Positions 8,880 through 17,237 of a DNA stretch of 64,000 nt are shown piece by piece. Origin of the DNA: JANXSF01 sp043745195 (GTDB lineage Bacteria > Acidobacteriota > Terriglobia > Bryobacterales > Bryobacteraceae); NCBI GenBank assembly GCA_043745195.1, contig JAYTTF010000067.1, forward strand, positions 1-64,000, given 5' to 3'. The position numbers were made by a program, and so were the translations under genes. Position 1 is the stretch's first letter. Every line of letters begins with the position of its first letter. The notes beneath the pieces were generated by a model that was not told where the DNA came from, did no database searches, and worked only from the letters and a program-made list of their open reading frames with translations.

Positions 8880-9878
8880 CTATTTCCTTCCTTCAAAAAG
8901 ATTGCGGCCAGCCACTAGGGCTTTCATTTTGCCGTCAGCAACACTTCGTTGCAACATCCAGAATCCGCAATCGGGGTGGACGTAGGGGATGCGACCCGGA
9001 CCCAGTATGTTCGTCGCATGTTCCAGGCGTGAAGCGATCAAATCTGGCGATTCAATGCCATTATCCTTGATGTCAACCACGCTAAGGCCAAGGCCGATCT
9101 TCGGATTCAGTTCCTTAAAAGCCTCTAATTCCCCATATCCACGGCGAGCAAATTCAAGGATCAGGTGATTGCAATGCAAGCCATTCAAGAAAGGCATGAG
9201 GTCTTTCCAGAAGCCTTTCTGGACGGATTGTCCACCGTAATTTCCGAAGCAGATGTGGACACCGCGTTCGCCGACAATGCCGTCCAGAACATGGTTGATG
9301 GCAAGGATCGCCCATTCGCGATCCTCCGGATGACCACTGATATTGGCTTCGTCGATTTGCACTACTTCGGCAGGAACAGACTCCAACTGCTTGCGGAGGA
9401 CGTCGGCAATTGCCATGGCGCACTTTTCATAATTGCGGTAATGCCGGTCCGTCAGCACTTTGGTCAACATGTGCGGACCGGTGCAAGTAAATTTCAGTTT
9501 TGATTGCGTAAGCGATTTTGTGAACTCGTAATCTCGCGGCAAGTTCAAAGTACCTTCGCCGATTTCACCGGTAACAATAGCAGCTGGATCGGTACGATAA
9601 GCTACACCAGCGTCGGCGCGAAACTTTTGAATGTCGCTGATGGAAAAGCGGGTACGGATGCCGTCCATCTGGCTGACGAAATAATCAATCATGCCGTTGG
9701 TTTCCGGATGGCTGGGATTGAAGCGATTCAATTCGCCATCGGCAATGACATCAATGCCAGCCAATTCCTGCGTTTTGAGGACCACCATGATGGCGTCGCG
9801 TAGTACGCCCCGGGCGGTTTGGCCCAATAGCCAAGCAGGAGTTGGATAGCTGCCAACAACAGTTGTTAAAATTGCCAT
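8880..9878 (-). CDS. core-MetE-like cobalamin-independent methionine synthase family protein
   Basis: This 332-residue protein corresponds to the C-terminal catalytic barrel of MetE without the N-terminal domain. The zinc site is complete: His208 and Cys210 (VHICFGN), Glu242 (ILEFARR) and Cys304 (HPDCGFW). IDEANI (175-180) matches the substrate-binding region. MetE acts on homocysteine; short core-MetE proteins are known or proposed to take methyl groups from corrinoid proteins or other donors instead of methyl-folate. The donor here is unknown. The chosen ATG follows a TACAAT hexamer by 9 nt; a longer frame to 10004 has a basic, unlikely N-terminus. It is the first gene of a three-gene operon. 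Confidence 0.85.
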   Translation of the reverse strand: MAILTTVVGSYPTPAWLLGQTARGVLRDAIMVVLKTQELAGIDVIADGELNRFNPSHPETNGMIDYFVSQMDGIRTRFSISDIQKFRADAGVAYRTDPAAIVTGEIGEGTLNLPRDYEFTKSLTQSKLKFTCTGPHMLTKVLTDRHYRNYEKCAMAIADVLRKQLESVPAEVVQIDEANISGHPEDREWAILAINHVLDGIVGERGVHICFGNYGGQSVQKGFWKDLMPFLNGLHCNHLILEFARRGYGELEAFKELNPKIGLGLSVVDIKDNGIESPDLIASRLEHATNILGPGRIPYVHPDCGFWMLQRSVADGKMKALVAGRNLFEGRK

Positions 9879-9887
9879 GAAACAACC

Positions 9888-9893
9888 ATTGTA
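9888..9893 (-). promoter_or_regulatory. -10-like TACAAT before the core-MetE-like gene
   Basis: On the minus strand TACAAT ends 9 nt before the ATG at 9878, with no Shine-Dalgarno sequence. A plus-strand TATATT (9892-9897) overlaps it and could serve the divergent FG-GAP gene. Confidence 0.5.
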
Positions 9894-9921
9894 TATTGAA
9901 GCCTTCGGAGACAAAACTTTC

Positions 9922-11037
9922 TTGCGACTTTTCCTAGCAATAAACTTAGCAGTAACTTTAACCGCCGCAACTTTGCCGCGCTTTAAGGAGCACGTCATAG
10001 CCACTGACTTGGCAGGCGGCTATCAGGTGGTGGCAGCTGATTTGAACCGTGATGGAAAGATGGATTTGATAGCGCTGGGTAGCGGAATGACGGAACTGGT
10101 GTGGTTTGAAAATCCGGGGTGGCAGCGTCATGTAATCGCAAGCGGACTGAAGCGAATGATCAATCTTGCACTGCTGGATATTGACGGGGATGGCGTGCCG
10201 GAAATTTTAGTGGCGCATGCATTTGAGAATCTAGCTAAGAACTCCGTGGGAATTGTGACGCTATTGGAATCTCATGGAAAGCCGCTTGAGCAGTGGAGCA
10301 AGAGGGAAATAGACCGGTTGACTACTTCGCACAGACTGCGGGTTGCCAACGGATTATTCATCAATGCTCCTTTAACGGGAGCGAGAGCCGATGCACCGGA
10401 CTATAGAGATCATGCTCCGCTTGTAGCTTACAAGCCGGGCGAATGGAAGCGGCAAATTATCTCAACTGCGGACGAAGGGGTAGTTCACGGGCTGCTGATC
10501 GATGACTGGAATCGAGACGGCTTACAAGATATTTTGACGGCGAGTTTCCTGGGCATTCATGTGAACCTTGCACAACAAGATGGAACTTGGAAGCGTATAC
10601 AGATTACGGCGGGGGATCCGTCGCCTTGGCCAAAAAGTGGCTCAAGCGATATTGCGATTGGGAAGATATCCGGCAAGAGGTTTATAGCTGCGATTGAGCC
10701 TTGGCATGGCAATCAGGTGGCTGTTTACGGGGAGAAACGTGGCAAGTGGGTGCGCAAGGTGATTGACGAATCCTTGGTTGATGGCCATACGATTGTTACT
10801 GCTGACTTGAATGGCGATGGGCAGGACGAAATCCTTGCAGGGTATAGAGGCACAGGCCGCAGTGTTTATATCTACACAAACAACAAAGGAAAATGGACAC
10901 GCCACGATCTGGATAAAGGAGGCATTGCAGCTGCGGCGTGCATCGCAGTGGATTTGAATTCTGATGGCCGAATGGACGTTGCTTGCATTGGGTCATTCAC
11001 AACAAATCTGAAATGGTACGAAAATCTGGGCCAGTAA
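9922..11037 (+). CDS. secreted FG-GAP/VCBS repeat beta-propeller protein
   Basis: Repeated metal-binding loops of the FG-GAP type are seen: DLNRDGKMDLI, DIDGDGVPEIL, DWNRDGLQDIL, DLNGDGQDEIL and DLNSDGRMDVA. These are spaced as in an integrin-like seven-bladed propeller binding calcium. The start is set at TTG 9922 because GGAG lies at 9907-9910 and it gives a clean signal peptide (MRLFLAINLAVTLTAATLP). An upstream ATG at 9877 in the same frame lacks a ribosome site and overlaps the divergent gene's ATG. The protein is probably exported; no enzymatic domain is present. Role unknown. It ends 3 bp from the convergent kynureninase gene. Confidence 0.85.
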   Translation: MRLFLAINLAVTLTAATLPRFKEHVIATDLAGGYQVVAADLNRDGKMDLIALGSGMTELVWFENPGWQRHVIASGLKRMINLALLDIDGDGVPEILVAHAFENLAKNSVGIVTLLESHGKPLEQWSKREIDRLTTSHRLRVANGLFINAPLTGARADAPDYRDHAPLVAYKPGEWKRQIISTADEGVVHGLLIDDWNRDGLQDILTASFLGIHVNLAQQDGTWKRIQITAGDPSPWPKSGSSDIAIGKISGKRFIAAIEPWHGNQVAVYGEKRGKWVRKVIDESLVDGHTIVTADLNGDGQDEILAGYRGTGRSVYIYTNNKGKWTRHDLDKGGIAAAACIAVDLNSDGRMDVACIGSFTTNLKWYENLGQ

Positions 11038-11040
11038 GTT

Positions 11041-12270
11041 TCAACTAACGCCGCTACGGGCAACCGAATAGTTGGAGTGCAGTTTGTTGGCAAGGATATT
11101 TTCCAGCATAGTAATGGCGTCGTACACTTCGACAAATGAAGTGTAGATGGGGGCGAGGCCAATGCGCAGGATATTCGGTTCACGGAAATCGGGGACGACC
11201 CCATGTTCGATGAGTGCTTGCGATAACTGCCACGCGTCAGCATGTAGGAAGGAAACGTGTGAGCCGCGCTGTCCGGCTTCGGCAGGCGACCCCACTTCCA
11301 CGCCATACTTCGTTAAGCGTTCGTGGACAAGAGCGATGACGTACTCAGTGAGGAGGAAAGATTTCTTCCGAAGGCGATCAATGCCAGCATCGAGGATTAA
11401 GTCTAAAGCAGGCTCCAACGCGGCCATTGAGAGTATTGGCGGTGTGCCGGTTAGAAACCTTTCGATGCCAGCAGCCGCTTCAAATTCCTGTTTGAATTGG
11501 AAAGGATCAGCATGGCTAAACCAACCTTGAATGGGGTTTTCCAAATGCGCGATCATTTCTTCTCGAACGAAGAGAAATGCGGGAGAGCCGGGGCCGCCGT
11601 TCAAATATTTATACGTACATCCAACAGCCATGTCGACGAAACAATTATTGAGTTGCAAAGGCATCACGCCCACAGAGTGGCTAATATCCCAGATGACGAA
11701 GGCTCCAGCTTTGTGAGCTGCTTCGGTGATCAGACGCATGTCATGAATTCGGCCAGTCTTGTAACAAGTGTGGGCCAAGGAAACGATGGCGGTTTCCTCA
11801 TTTAAGTTGTCGAGCAAGGCCTCAACATTGGGCATGATCTGCAAGTCGCCAACGCCTTTGAGTATGTACAAATCGGATGGGAAATTATCGGCAACGGTGA
11901 GGATCACTTTACGGCTACGAAGCTTCAGAGCAGCGGTGGCGAGCTTGAACAAGTTGATAGAAGTAGAGTCAGATACTAATACTTCACTTTCTTTCGCGCC
12001 GATTAGTTTGGCAATTTTATCGCCGAGAGTGCGTGGTAGAGACAGCCATGATTCCCCCCAACTGCGGACAAGTCCTGAGCCCCATTCCCTATCCGCCGTT
12101 TTGAGAATTTGAGCGCGGCCCTTTTTTGTAAGGCGGCCCAACGAATTCCCATCCAGATAAATTACATTCTCTTCGCCAAAAACGAATTCATTTCTGAACT
12201 TCGCCAGTTCATCGGCTTTGTCGGCTGCTTCGGCTAGGGCTCGCCCTAGTGTGGGTTTAGGAACGTTCAT
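11041..12270 (-). CDS. kynU: kynureninase
   Basis: This is a PLP-dependent fold-type I enzyme of 409 residues from the chosen ATG. It cleaves L-kynurenine to anthranilate and alanine, or the 3-hydroxy form, in tryptophan breakdown. Diagnostic sequences are YLDGNSLG near the N-terminus, the PLP-contact WDISHSVG, and the lysine of CTYKYLNGGPGSPAFLF (Lys221 from this start), followed by PIQGWFSH. An upstream frame to 12336 would add an implausible N-terminus overlapping the divergent gene. No other kynurenine-pathway gene (kynA, kynB) is in the window. A TATTCT hexamer lies 11 nt before the ATG. Confidence 0.93.
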   Translation of the reverse strand: MNVPKPTLGRALAEAADKADELAKFRNEFVFGEENVIYLDGNSLGRLTKKGRAQILKTADREWGSGLVRSWGESWLSLPRTLGDKIAKLIGAKESEVLVSDSTSINLFKLATAALKLRSRKVILTVADNFPSDLYILKGVGDLQIMPNVEALLDNLNEETAIVSLAHTCYKTGRIHDMRLITEAAHKAGAFVIWDISHSVGVMPLQLNNCFVDMAVGCTYKYLNGGPGSPAFLFVREEMIAHLENPIQGWFSHADPFQFKQEFEAAAGIERFLTGTPPILSMAALEPALDLILDAGIDRLRKKSFLLTEYVIALVHERLTKYGVEVGSPAEAGQRGSHVSFLHADAWQLSQALIEHGVVPDFREPNILRIGLAPIYTSFVEVYDAITMLENILANKLHSNYSVARSGVS

Positions 12271-12281
12271 GATCTTTGAAC

Positions 12282-12287
12282 AGAATA
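12282..12287 (-). promoter_or_regulatory. -10-like TATTCT before kynU
   Basis: On the minus strand TATTCT ends 11 nt before the ATG at 12270, implying a leader of only about 4 nt. It lies next to the divergent TACAAT at 12291-12296. Confidence 0.4.
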
Positions 12288-12290
12288 GCG

Positions 12291-12296
12291 TACAAT
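12291..12296 (+). promoter_or_regulatory. -10-like TACAAT before the first glycosyltransferase
   Basis: TACAAT ends 6 nt before TTG 12303, so transcription should start at the TTG. This supports TTG 12303 rather than the upstream in-frame TTG at 12276. Confidence 0.5.
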
Positions 12297-12302
12297 ACAA
12301 GC

Positions 12303-13316
12303 TTGCAAACACCTCGGGTAACAGTCGTAATCCCAACTTTGGGCAACGACTCCACTCTTTGGGAGTGTGTCAACTCTTTGATGGCGCAGACGATTGAGGA
12401 TCTGGAAGTTGTTGTTGTGGACAACAGCGGCAACAAAGCGGTGGAAAATGCGAAACCGGTTGGCGTCAGAGTGAAGATACTTGAAATGCCTTCCAACGTT
12501 GGCTTTGGAGCTGCTGTGAATGCCGGCTTCGCGGGGAGTCAGGCACCGTACCTTGCAACTATCAATGACGATGCATTCGCGGATCCTCGATGGCTTGAGC
12601 AATTATTACGCGCCATGGAAACCGATTCTACTTTGGGATTCTGCGCAAGCTCGGTGATGCTTGCCGGACAGAATGTTTTGGATTCCGCAGGCATGTTGAT
12701 TGCTGCGGATGGTTCTAGCAAGCAGCGCGCCCATGGATTGCTGCGGTCTACGTTGGCTGGAAACGAGCCAGTTTTGATGCCCAGTGGATCTGCTGCGATT
12801 TACCGCAGCCAGATGATTGAACAGATTGGGGGATTCGATGATGATTTCTTCCTCTATTGTGAAGATACTGATCTAGGGCTGCGCGCGCGATGGGCGGGAT
12901 GGACCTGCTGTTACGTTGCGGAGGCATTGGTGGAACACCGGTATTCGCATTCGGCTGGAAGAGCATCCGAGTTGAAAGCATACCTTGTGGAAAGGAACAG
13001 GCTGCGTTTAGTTGTGAAGAACTTTCCCATACGCGAACTGCTGGCGGCGCCGTTTGCAACGGCTGCGCGCTATTTTTGGCACCTGAGGGACTTAAGCGGC
13101 GGCCAAGGAAAAGCACGCGAGTTTCGTGACAGTGGCAACTCAGGATTTCAACTTGCTTGGCTGGCATTCAAAGCCCACTTGGCGATTGTGCCAGCGCTGC
13201 CACGGTTGATTCGCCAGCGGGCAGAGATCCGCCGTACTGCACGAATTTCGTCCGAGGAATTCCGTGCTTTGCTGCAACGGCATTCCATTTCTTTGAGGCA
13301 GGTGGCTGCGCTGTGA
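12303..13316 (+). CDS. GT2 family glycosyltransferase (rhamnosyltransferase-like)
   Basis: The GT2 fold begins at VTVVIPTLGND. It continues with VVVVDNSG, NVGFGAAVNAGF and the DxD-like NDDAF (metal/nucleotide-sugar binding), then GGFDDDFFLYCEDTDLGLRARWAGW, the typical acceptor-side ED motif of rhamnosyl- and related transferases. The C-terminal 90 residues are amphipathic and membrane-associated. It probably adds a sugar to a lipid-linked or cell-surface glycan at the inner face of the membrane; the sugar is not predictable. It is the first gene of a five-gene operon with overlaps of 1-26 bp. The TTG start is uncertain and is chosen on the -10 spacing. Confidence 0.88.
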   Translation: MQTPRVTVVIPTLGNDSTLWECVNSLMAQTIEDLEVVVVDNSGNKAVENAKPVGVRVKILEMPSNVGFGAAVNAGFAGSQAPYLATINDDAFADPRWLEQLLRAMETDSTLGFCASSVMLAGQNVLDSAGMLIAADGSSKQRAHGLLRSTLAGNEPVLMPSGSAAIYRSQMIEQIGGFDDDFFLYCEDTDLGLRARWAGWTCCYVAEALVEHRYSHSAGRASELKAYLVERNRLRLVVKNFPIRELLAAPFATAARYFWHLRDLSGGQGKAREFRDSGNSGFQLAWLAFKAHLAIVPALPRLIRQRAEIRRTARISSEEFRALLQRHSISLRQVAAL

Positions 13317-14044
13317 TGACGCCGAAGGGGCCGGATTCATTGATGATTTTGATCCCTGCCTTGAATGAAGAAGGGGCCATTGCTAGTGTAATTCGGGAAG
13401 TGCATTCGGTTGTACCTGGTATTCCTGTGTTGGTTGTTGACGATTGTTCCTCAGATGGGACACGCGAGGTTGCACTGAAGGCAGGTGCTGAAGTGATTTC
13501 CGTAGCGCATCATTTGGGCCTCGGCGGATGCGTGCAGGCGGGCTACAGACTGGCTTATGAGCAGGGATTTTCCTACGTGATTCGAATTGATGGGGACGGC
13601 CAACATGACCCCAGCTATATTCCAGTAATCTTTGAAAAGCTGAAAACATCAGGCTGCCAAATGGTGATTGGTTCGCGATTCATTAATGGTGAAGGGGAGC
13701 ACACCAGCTTTTGGCGCAAGCTTGGAATCCTGTTTTTCCGCGGCATCCTTCGGCCAATATTGGACAAACCAGTGCATGATCCGACAAGCGGGTATGTGGG
13801 GGTAAATAAGGAAGCGCTGGCAGTATTCGCGCTGAGCTTTCCTTTGGAGTATCCGGAAATTGAAGCTTTAGTGGTGTTGCAACGGCGTCGATTCCGTTTT
13901 GAAGAAATTCCCTGCAAGATGAGAAAACGCCAGGCGGGGCGCACCAGCATCACAACAGTAAAATCGTTTTATTATTTGATTCACGTACTGCTAGGGGTGT
14001 TCATCAACATTCTAAAATATGGAGAGCGGAGATCCAATCGATGA
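13316..14044 (+). CDS. DPM1-like GT2 glycosyltransferase (polyprenyl-phosphate sugar synthase)
   Basis: The first ATG that leaves an intact GT2 domain is at 13316, overlapping the previous stop by 1 bp (TGATG). The 242-residue protein shows MILIPALNEEGAI, VLVVDDCSSDGT, the DxD motif IDGDGQHD, and GSRFINGEG, HDPTSGYVG and EYPEIE. This is the pattern of dolichyl/polyprenyl-phosphate mannose or glucose synthases. These transfer a sugar from a nucleotide donor to polyprenyl phosphate on the cytoplasmic face. A DUF2304 gene follows with a 4-bp overlap, as often seen for this GT2 group, then a GT-C type protein that could use the lipid-linked sugar. Confidence 0.9.
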   Translation: MTPKGPDSLMILIPALNEEGAIASVIREVHSVVPGIPVLVVDDCSSDGTREVALKAGAEVISVAHHLGLGGCVQAGYRLAYEQGFSYVIRIDGDGQHDPSYIPVIFEKLKTSGCQMVIGSRFINGEGEHTSFWRKLGILFFRGILRPILDKPVHDPTSGYVGVNKEALAVFALSFPLEYPEIEALVVLQRRRFRFEEIPCKMRKRQAGRTSITTVKSFYYLIHVLLGVFINILKYGERRSNR

Positions 14045-14406
14045 TAAGCCGTTTGTTAGGAGTTACCTTCGGCATCAGTGTGCTGCTGATTGGTGTTGTG
14101 CTTTTCTCAGTGCGTCGGGCGCACATCCGCGTGGAATATTCCGTAAGCTGGCTGTTGGCTGGATTCGTAATGCTGGTGCTTTCCAGCTCAGAGATTGCGC
14201 TTAATGCGGTTTCCAACTTGCTGGGAATCAGCTATACTCCGATTGCTTTATTGCTGGTTGTTTTAACCTTGTTCTTAGTTGTTTCGTACCGATTTTCCAT
14301 TGTGATTTCTGATTTGAAAGACGCCAACATAGCTTTGACACAGAAGCTGGCAATTCTGGAATATCGAATTCAAGATCTTCATGAAGAAAGAAAAGAAAAA
14401 GTCTAA
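14041..14406 (+). CDS. DUF2304 small membrane protein
   Basis: This 121-residue protein has three hydrophobic segments (about 4-24, 36-57, 65-88) and a charged coiled-coil tail (about 90-121), the standard plan of DUF2304. The family is almost always next to DPM1-like GT2 genes and is thought to assist them at the membrane, but its biochemical role is not established. Its ATG overlaps the GT2 stop (ATGA), and its own 3' end overlaps the following gene by 26 bp. Confidence 0.88.
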   Translation: MISRLLGVTFGISVLLIGVVLFSVRRAHIRVEYSVSWLLAGFVMLVLSSSEIALNAVSNLLGISYTPIALLLVVLTLFLVVSYRFSIVISDLKDANIALTQKLAILEYRIQDLHEERKEKV

Positions 14407-16114
14407 TCCGGAAGCGGAAGCTAGCAGCGCAACACCTTGGTGGCTTTATGCCTTGGGAATTTCACTGTTGGTATTTTTTATTTTCGAGATTTACCAGCCC
14501 GCCTTGAATGGCCCTTTTGTATTCGACGATAGTTACCTTCCGATGCTGTTGCCAAACGGCCCAGCACAGCCGTTTTCAATGTGGATCAGCGGTGTGCGGC
14601 CATTGCTGATGGCAAGTTTTTGGGCGAACATGCAACTGACAGGAGTTGAACCCTACGCATTTAAATTGGTAAACCTGCTTATCCATCTTTGCGCCGGCGC
14701 ATTGGTTTGGTTATGGGCAAGAAAACTAATCAAGCGAAGCTTTCCCGATTTTACTGGTGATGCGCTTAGCGCTTTTGTAGCGGTGATTTTCTTATTGCAT
14801 CCGCTGCAAACTGAATCTGTTTCCTATGTGGCAAGCCGATCGGAATCCCTCAGTGGCCTTTTATTCATGGGCGCTTTGGTCACGTTTCTGTACCACGGAG
14901 AGAAGGCGGTTGGATGGTTTCGGACCGTTTGCGTGCTGCTTCTATTCGGCCTTGCCGCGCTTACGAAGGAACATACAGCGGTGCTGCCATTGTTGCTGCT
15001 TTTGACGGATTATTTCTTTAATCCAGGATTCACGCTGGAGGGCATCAAGAGGAATTGGCGAGTCTACGTTCCGGTGGCGATTGGGGCGCTTGTGGGTGTT
15101 TACGGCACTTTCCGGCTTCTGCGTTTCGACGATTCTGCGGGCTTCCGAATAAAGGAATTTACTTGGTACCAATACCTTTTCACTCAGTGCCGTTCCATCC
15201 TAAACTACATTCAATTGTTTGTATTCCCAATTGGACAGAACATTGATCACGATCAAGCCATATCGTTCTCGCTACTTGATCATGGAGCCCTGCTGTCAAT
15301 GGCGTTATTGGTGGTCTTAACGATTGGAGCTTGCATTGTTCGTAAGCGGTTTCCCTTGGCAGCCTATGGGTTCTTAGTATTTCTGATTCTTCTTGCACCA
15401 ACCTCATCGGTGATTCCGATTAAGGACACGCTGGTGGAAAGAAGAATGTATCTGCCGTTGGTTGGTCTGTGCTTTGTGTTGGCTCAATTCCTACCGATGA
15501 TTCGAATGCCAAGGGTGGCCTTGGTCGCTTTGCTTACTGCACTTTCTGCAGCATGCGGATTTGCGACTCTTGCAAGGAACCAGGTGTGGTCAAGCGCAAT
15601 TGCTCTGTGGACGGACAGTGCTGCGAAGTCGCCAAAGAAAGGCCGTCCTGCGTTTCAAGTTGCCTACGCTCAATACCAGGGGGGCAACTGTGCTGAGGCA
15701 GTAAAGGGTTATGCACATGTGGCCGAATTGGAGAAACCGGATTACCGTTTGTATGCCGATTGGGCATTGGCGGCGGACTGTGCCGGAAATCTGGGTGAGG
15801 CGTTGGACAAGCTTCGTTTGGCGCAGAAAATCGAAAACAGCGCACACGTTCACGCAAACATTGGGATGATGCTGGCCAAGCAAGGAAAATCAGAAGAGGC
15901 TCTTGGGGAGTTAGACCAGGCTGAAAACATCAATGGACGATTCGCTATTGTTCCATTTTATAAGGGCAACGTCTTTATGCAACTCAACGATTACGACAAA
16001 GCAATTCAAGCCTATAACCGGGCCCTTCAACTTGATCCCAAAAATGGGGCAGCGCGTCAATCCATAGCAATGGCTGAGCGGCAAAAAGCGCAAGCTTCAG
16101 CAATCAAAAAGTGA
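14381..16114 (+). CDS. TMTC-like GT-C membrane glycosyltransferase with C-terminal TPRs
   Basis: This 577-residue protein has a lysine-rich N-terminus, about ten or eleven membrane segments, then TPR repeats from about 420 to 565. The first loop carries FVFDDSY (FDD at 48-50), the acidic GT-C motif. HPLQTESVSYVASRSE (140-155) and LTKEHTAVLPLLLL match conserved regions of eukaryotic TMTC proteins, which use dolichyl-phosphate mannose to O-mannosylate cadherins. Bacterial proteins of this plan are common in Acidobacteriota, but their acceptor is unknown. With the DPM1-like gene two genes upstream, a lipid-linked-sugar donor and membrane transferase pair is likely (inference). Confidence 0.85.
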   Translation: MKKEKKKSNPEAEASSATPWWLYALGISLLVFFIFEIYQPALNGPFVFDDSYLPMLLPNGPAQPFSMWISGVRPLLMASFWANMQLTGVEPYAFKLVNLLIHLCAGALVWLWARKLIKRSFPDFTGDALSAFVAVIFLLHPLQTESVSYVASRSESLSGLLFMGALVTFLYHGEKAVGWFRTVCVLLLFGLAALTKEHTAVLPLLLLLTDYFFNPGFTLEGIKRNWRVYVPVAIGALVGVYGTFRLLRFDDSAGFRIKEFTWYQYLFTQCRSILNYIQLFVFPIGQNIDHDQAISFSLLDHGALLSMALLVVLTIGACIVRKRFPLAAYGFLVFLILLAPTSSVIPIKDTLVERRMYLPLVGLCFVLAQFLPMIRMPRVALVALLTALSAACGFATLARNQVWSSAIALWTDSAAKSPKKGRPAFQVAYAQYQGGNCAEAVKGYAHVAELEKPDYRLYADWALAADCAGNLGEALDKLRLAQKIENSAHVHANIGMMLAKQGKSEEALGELDQAENINGRFAIVPFYKGNVFMQLNDYDKAIQAYNRALQLDPKNGAARQSIAMAERQKAQASAIKK

Positions 16115-17223
16115 TCCCCTTGCGCATTGGAGTTAACGCACTATATCTGATTCCGGGAGGAGTGGGTGGAACTGAAATTTTCCTACGAAATTTGCTAGAC
16201 TCCCTTTCGCGTATCGATTCATCCAATCAGTATGTGGTTTACACAAACGCTGGAACGGGCAATGACTTAGTACCCAACGCTCCGAACTTCCGGCAGAGCA
16301 GACAGTGGGTGAACGCCAACATTCGCCCTGCGCGCATTCTCTGGGAACAAGCCGTCCTGCCGTTTGTTGTGCGCAGCGATGGATTGGACGTATTGCTAAA
16401 TGGTGGATTTACGGCTCCACTGCTTGCAACATGCCCGCAGGTAACATTCATCCACGACATGCAGTACAAGCGCCACCCCGAATATTTCCGTCCCATTGAT
16501 TTGTTGTTTTGGAACTTGCTGGTTGGTGCCGCCATTCGGCGCTCCAAACGATTGGTCACTATCTCAGAATCTGCACGTACGGACATCCGCGAGTTCTTCC
16601 AATTGGATGCCGCCGTTGCACCACTCGGCGTTGAACAACGGTTTTTCGATATAGCAACGGAACGAAAGACTCAACATCCAGAGCCATTTCTTTTGTGCGT
16701 CTCAACGTTGCATCCGCACAAAAATATTGAACTGCTGCTTCGCGCCTACGCAAACTTTCGAAACAAGTATCCAGACATTAAATTGGTATTGGCAGGTATG
16801 CGAGGTTTTCAAGCAGGACCAGTGGAACTGCTGATGCAGAAACTTTCGCTCAGCGAGCATGTCAAAATCACTGGATGGATTCCTCGGGAAGAGATCTACA
16901 GACTTTATACTCGCGCCAGCGCGTTTGTATTTCCTTCCTTGTTTGAAGGATTCGGCATTCCATTAGTCGAGGCACTAGCCGCTGGTATTCCTTCCATCTG
17001 CGCGAACCTTGAACCAATGAAGACCAATGCTGGAGACGCAGCACTAACCTTTGAACCAACCAGTGTGGATGAACTCACAAACGCCTTATTGCGAATTACC
17101 AGTGACTCTGAATTGCGGATGCAACTTTGTTTAGCCGGACAGGCGCAGGCACAACAGTTTCGATGGGAACGGACCGCTGCCGTTACACTTCATGAATTGA
17201 CTGAGGCCGCACGTCTGTCATAG
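16111..17223 (+). CDS. GT4 family glycosyltransferase
   Basis: This 370-residue GT-B fold enzyme starts with GTG overlapping the previous stop (GTGA). The N-terminal glycine loop is GGVGGTEIFLRNLL. The C-terminal nucleotide-sugar domain shows LLCVSTLHPHKNIELLLRA, KITGWIPREEIYRLY, and the EX7E-type motif FPSLFEGFGIPLVEALAAG, typical of mannosyl- and related retaining transferases. It is cytoplasmic or loosely membrane-bound. As last gene of the glycan operon it probably extends the same oligosaccharide or polysaccharide; donor and acceptor are not predictable. Confidence 0.92.
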   Translation: MIPLRIGVNALYLIPGGVGGTEIFLRNLLDSLSRIDSSNQYVVYTNAGTGNDLVPNAPNFRQSRQWVNANIRPARILWEQAVLPFVVRSDGLDVLLNGGFTAPLLATCPQVTFIHDMQYKRHPEYFRPIDLLFWNLLVGAAIRRSKRLVTISESARTDIREFFQLDAAVAPLGVEQRFFDIATERKTQHPEPFLLCVSTLHPHKNIELLLRAYANFRNKYPDIKLVLAGMRGFQAGPVELLMQKLSLSEHVKITGWIPREEIYRLYTRASAFVFPSLFEGFGIPLVEALAAGIPSICANLEPMKTNAGDAALTFEPTSVDELTNALLRITSDSELRMQLCLAGQAQAQQFRWERTAAVTLHELTEAARLS

Positions 17224-17224
17224 C

Positions 17225-17230
17225 TATACT
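17225..17230 (+). promoter_or_regulatory. -10-like TATACT before the APC permease
   Basis: TATACT ends 7 nt before the TTG start at 17238, without a Shine-Dalgarno sequence. The transcript would begin at or next to the TTG codon. Confidence 0.55.
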
Positions 17231-17237
17231 GAAACTC

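Noticed and set aside
9879..10004. N-terminal extension of the core-MetE-like gene to 10004
   Set aside because: Basic, unconserved, and antisense to the start of the FG-GAP gene; the barrel begins at MAILTTVVGSYP.
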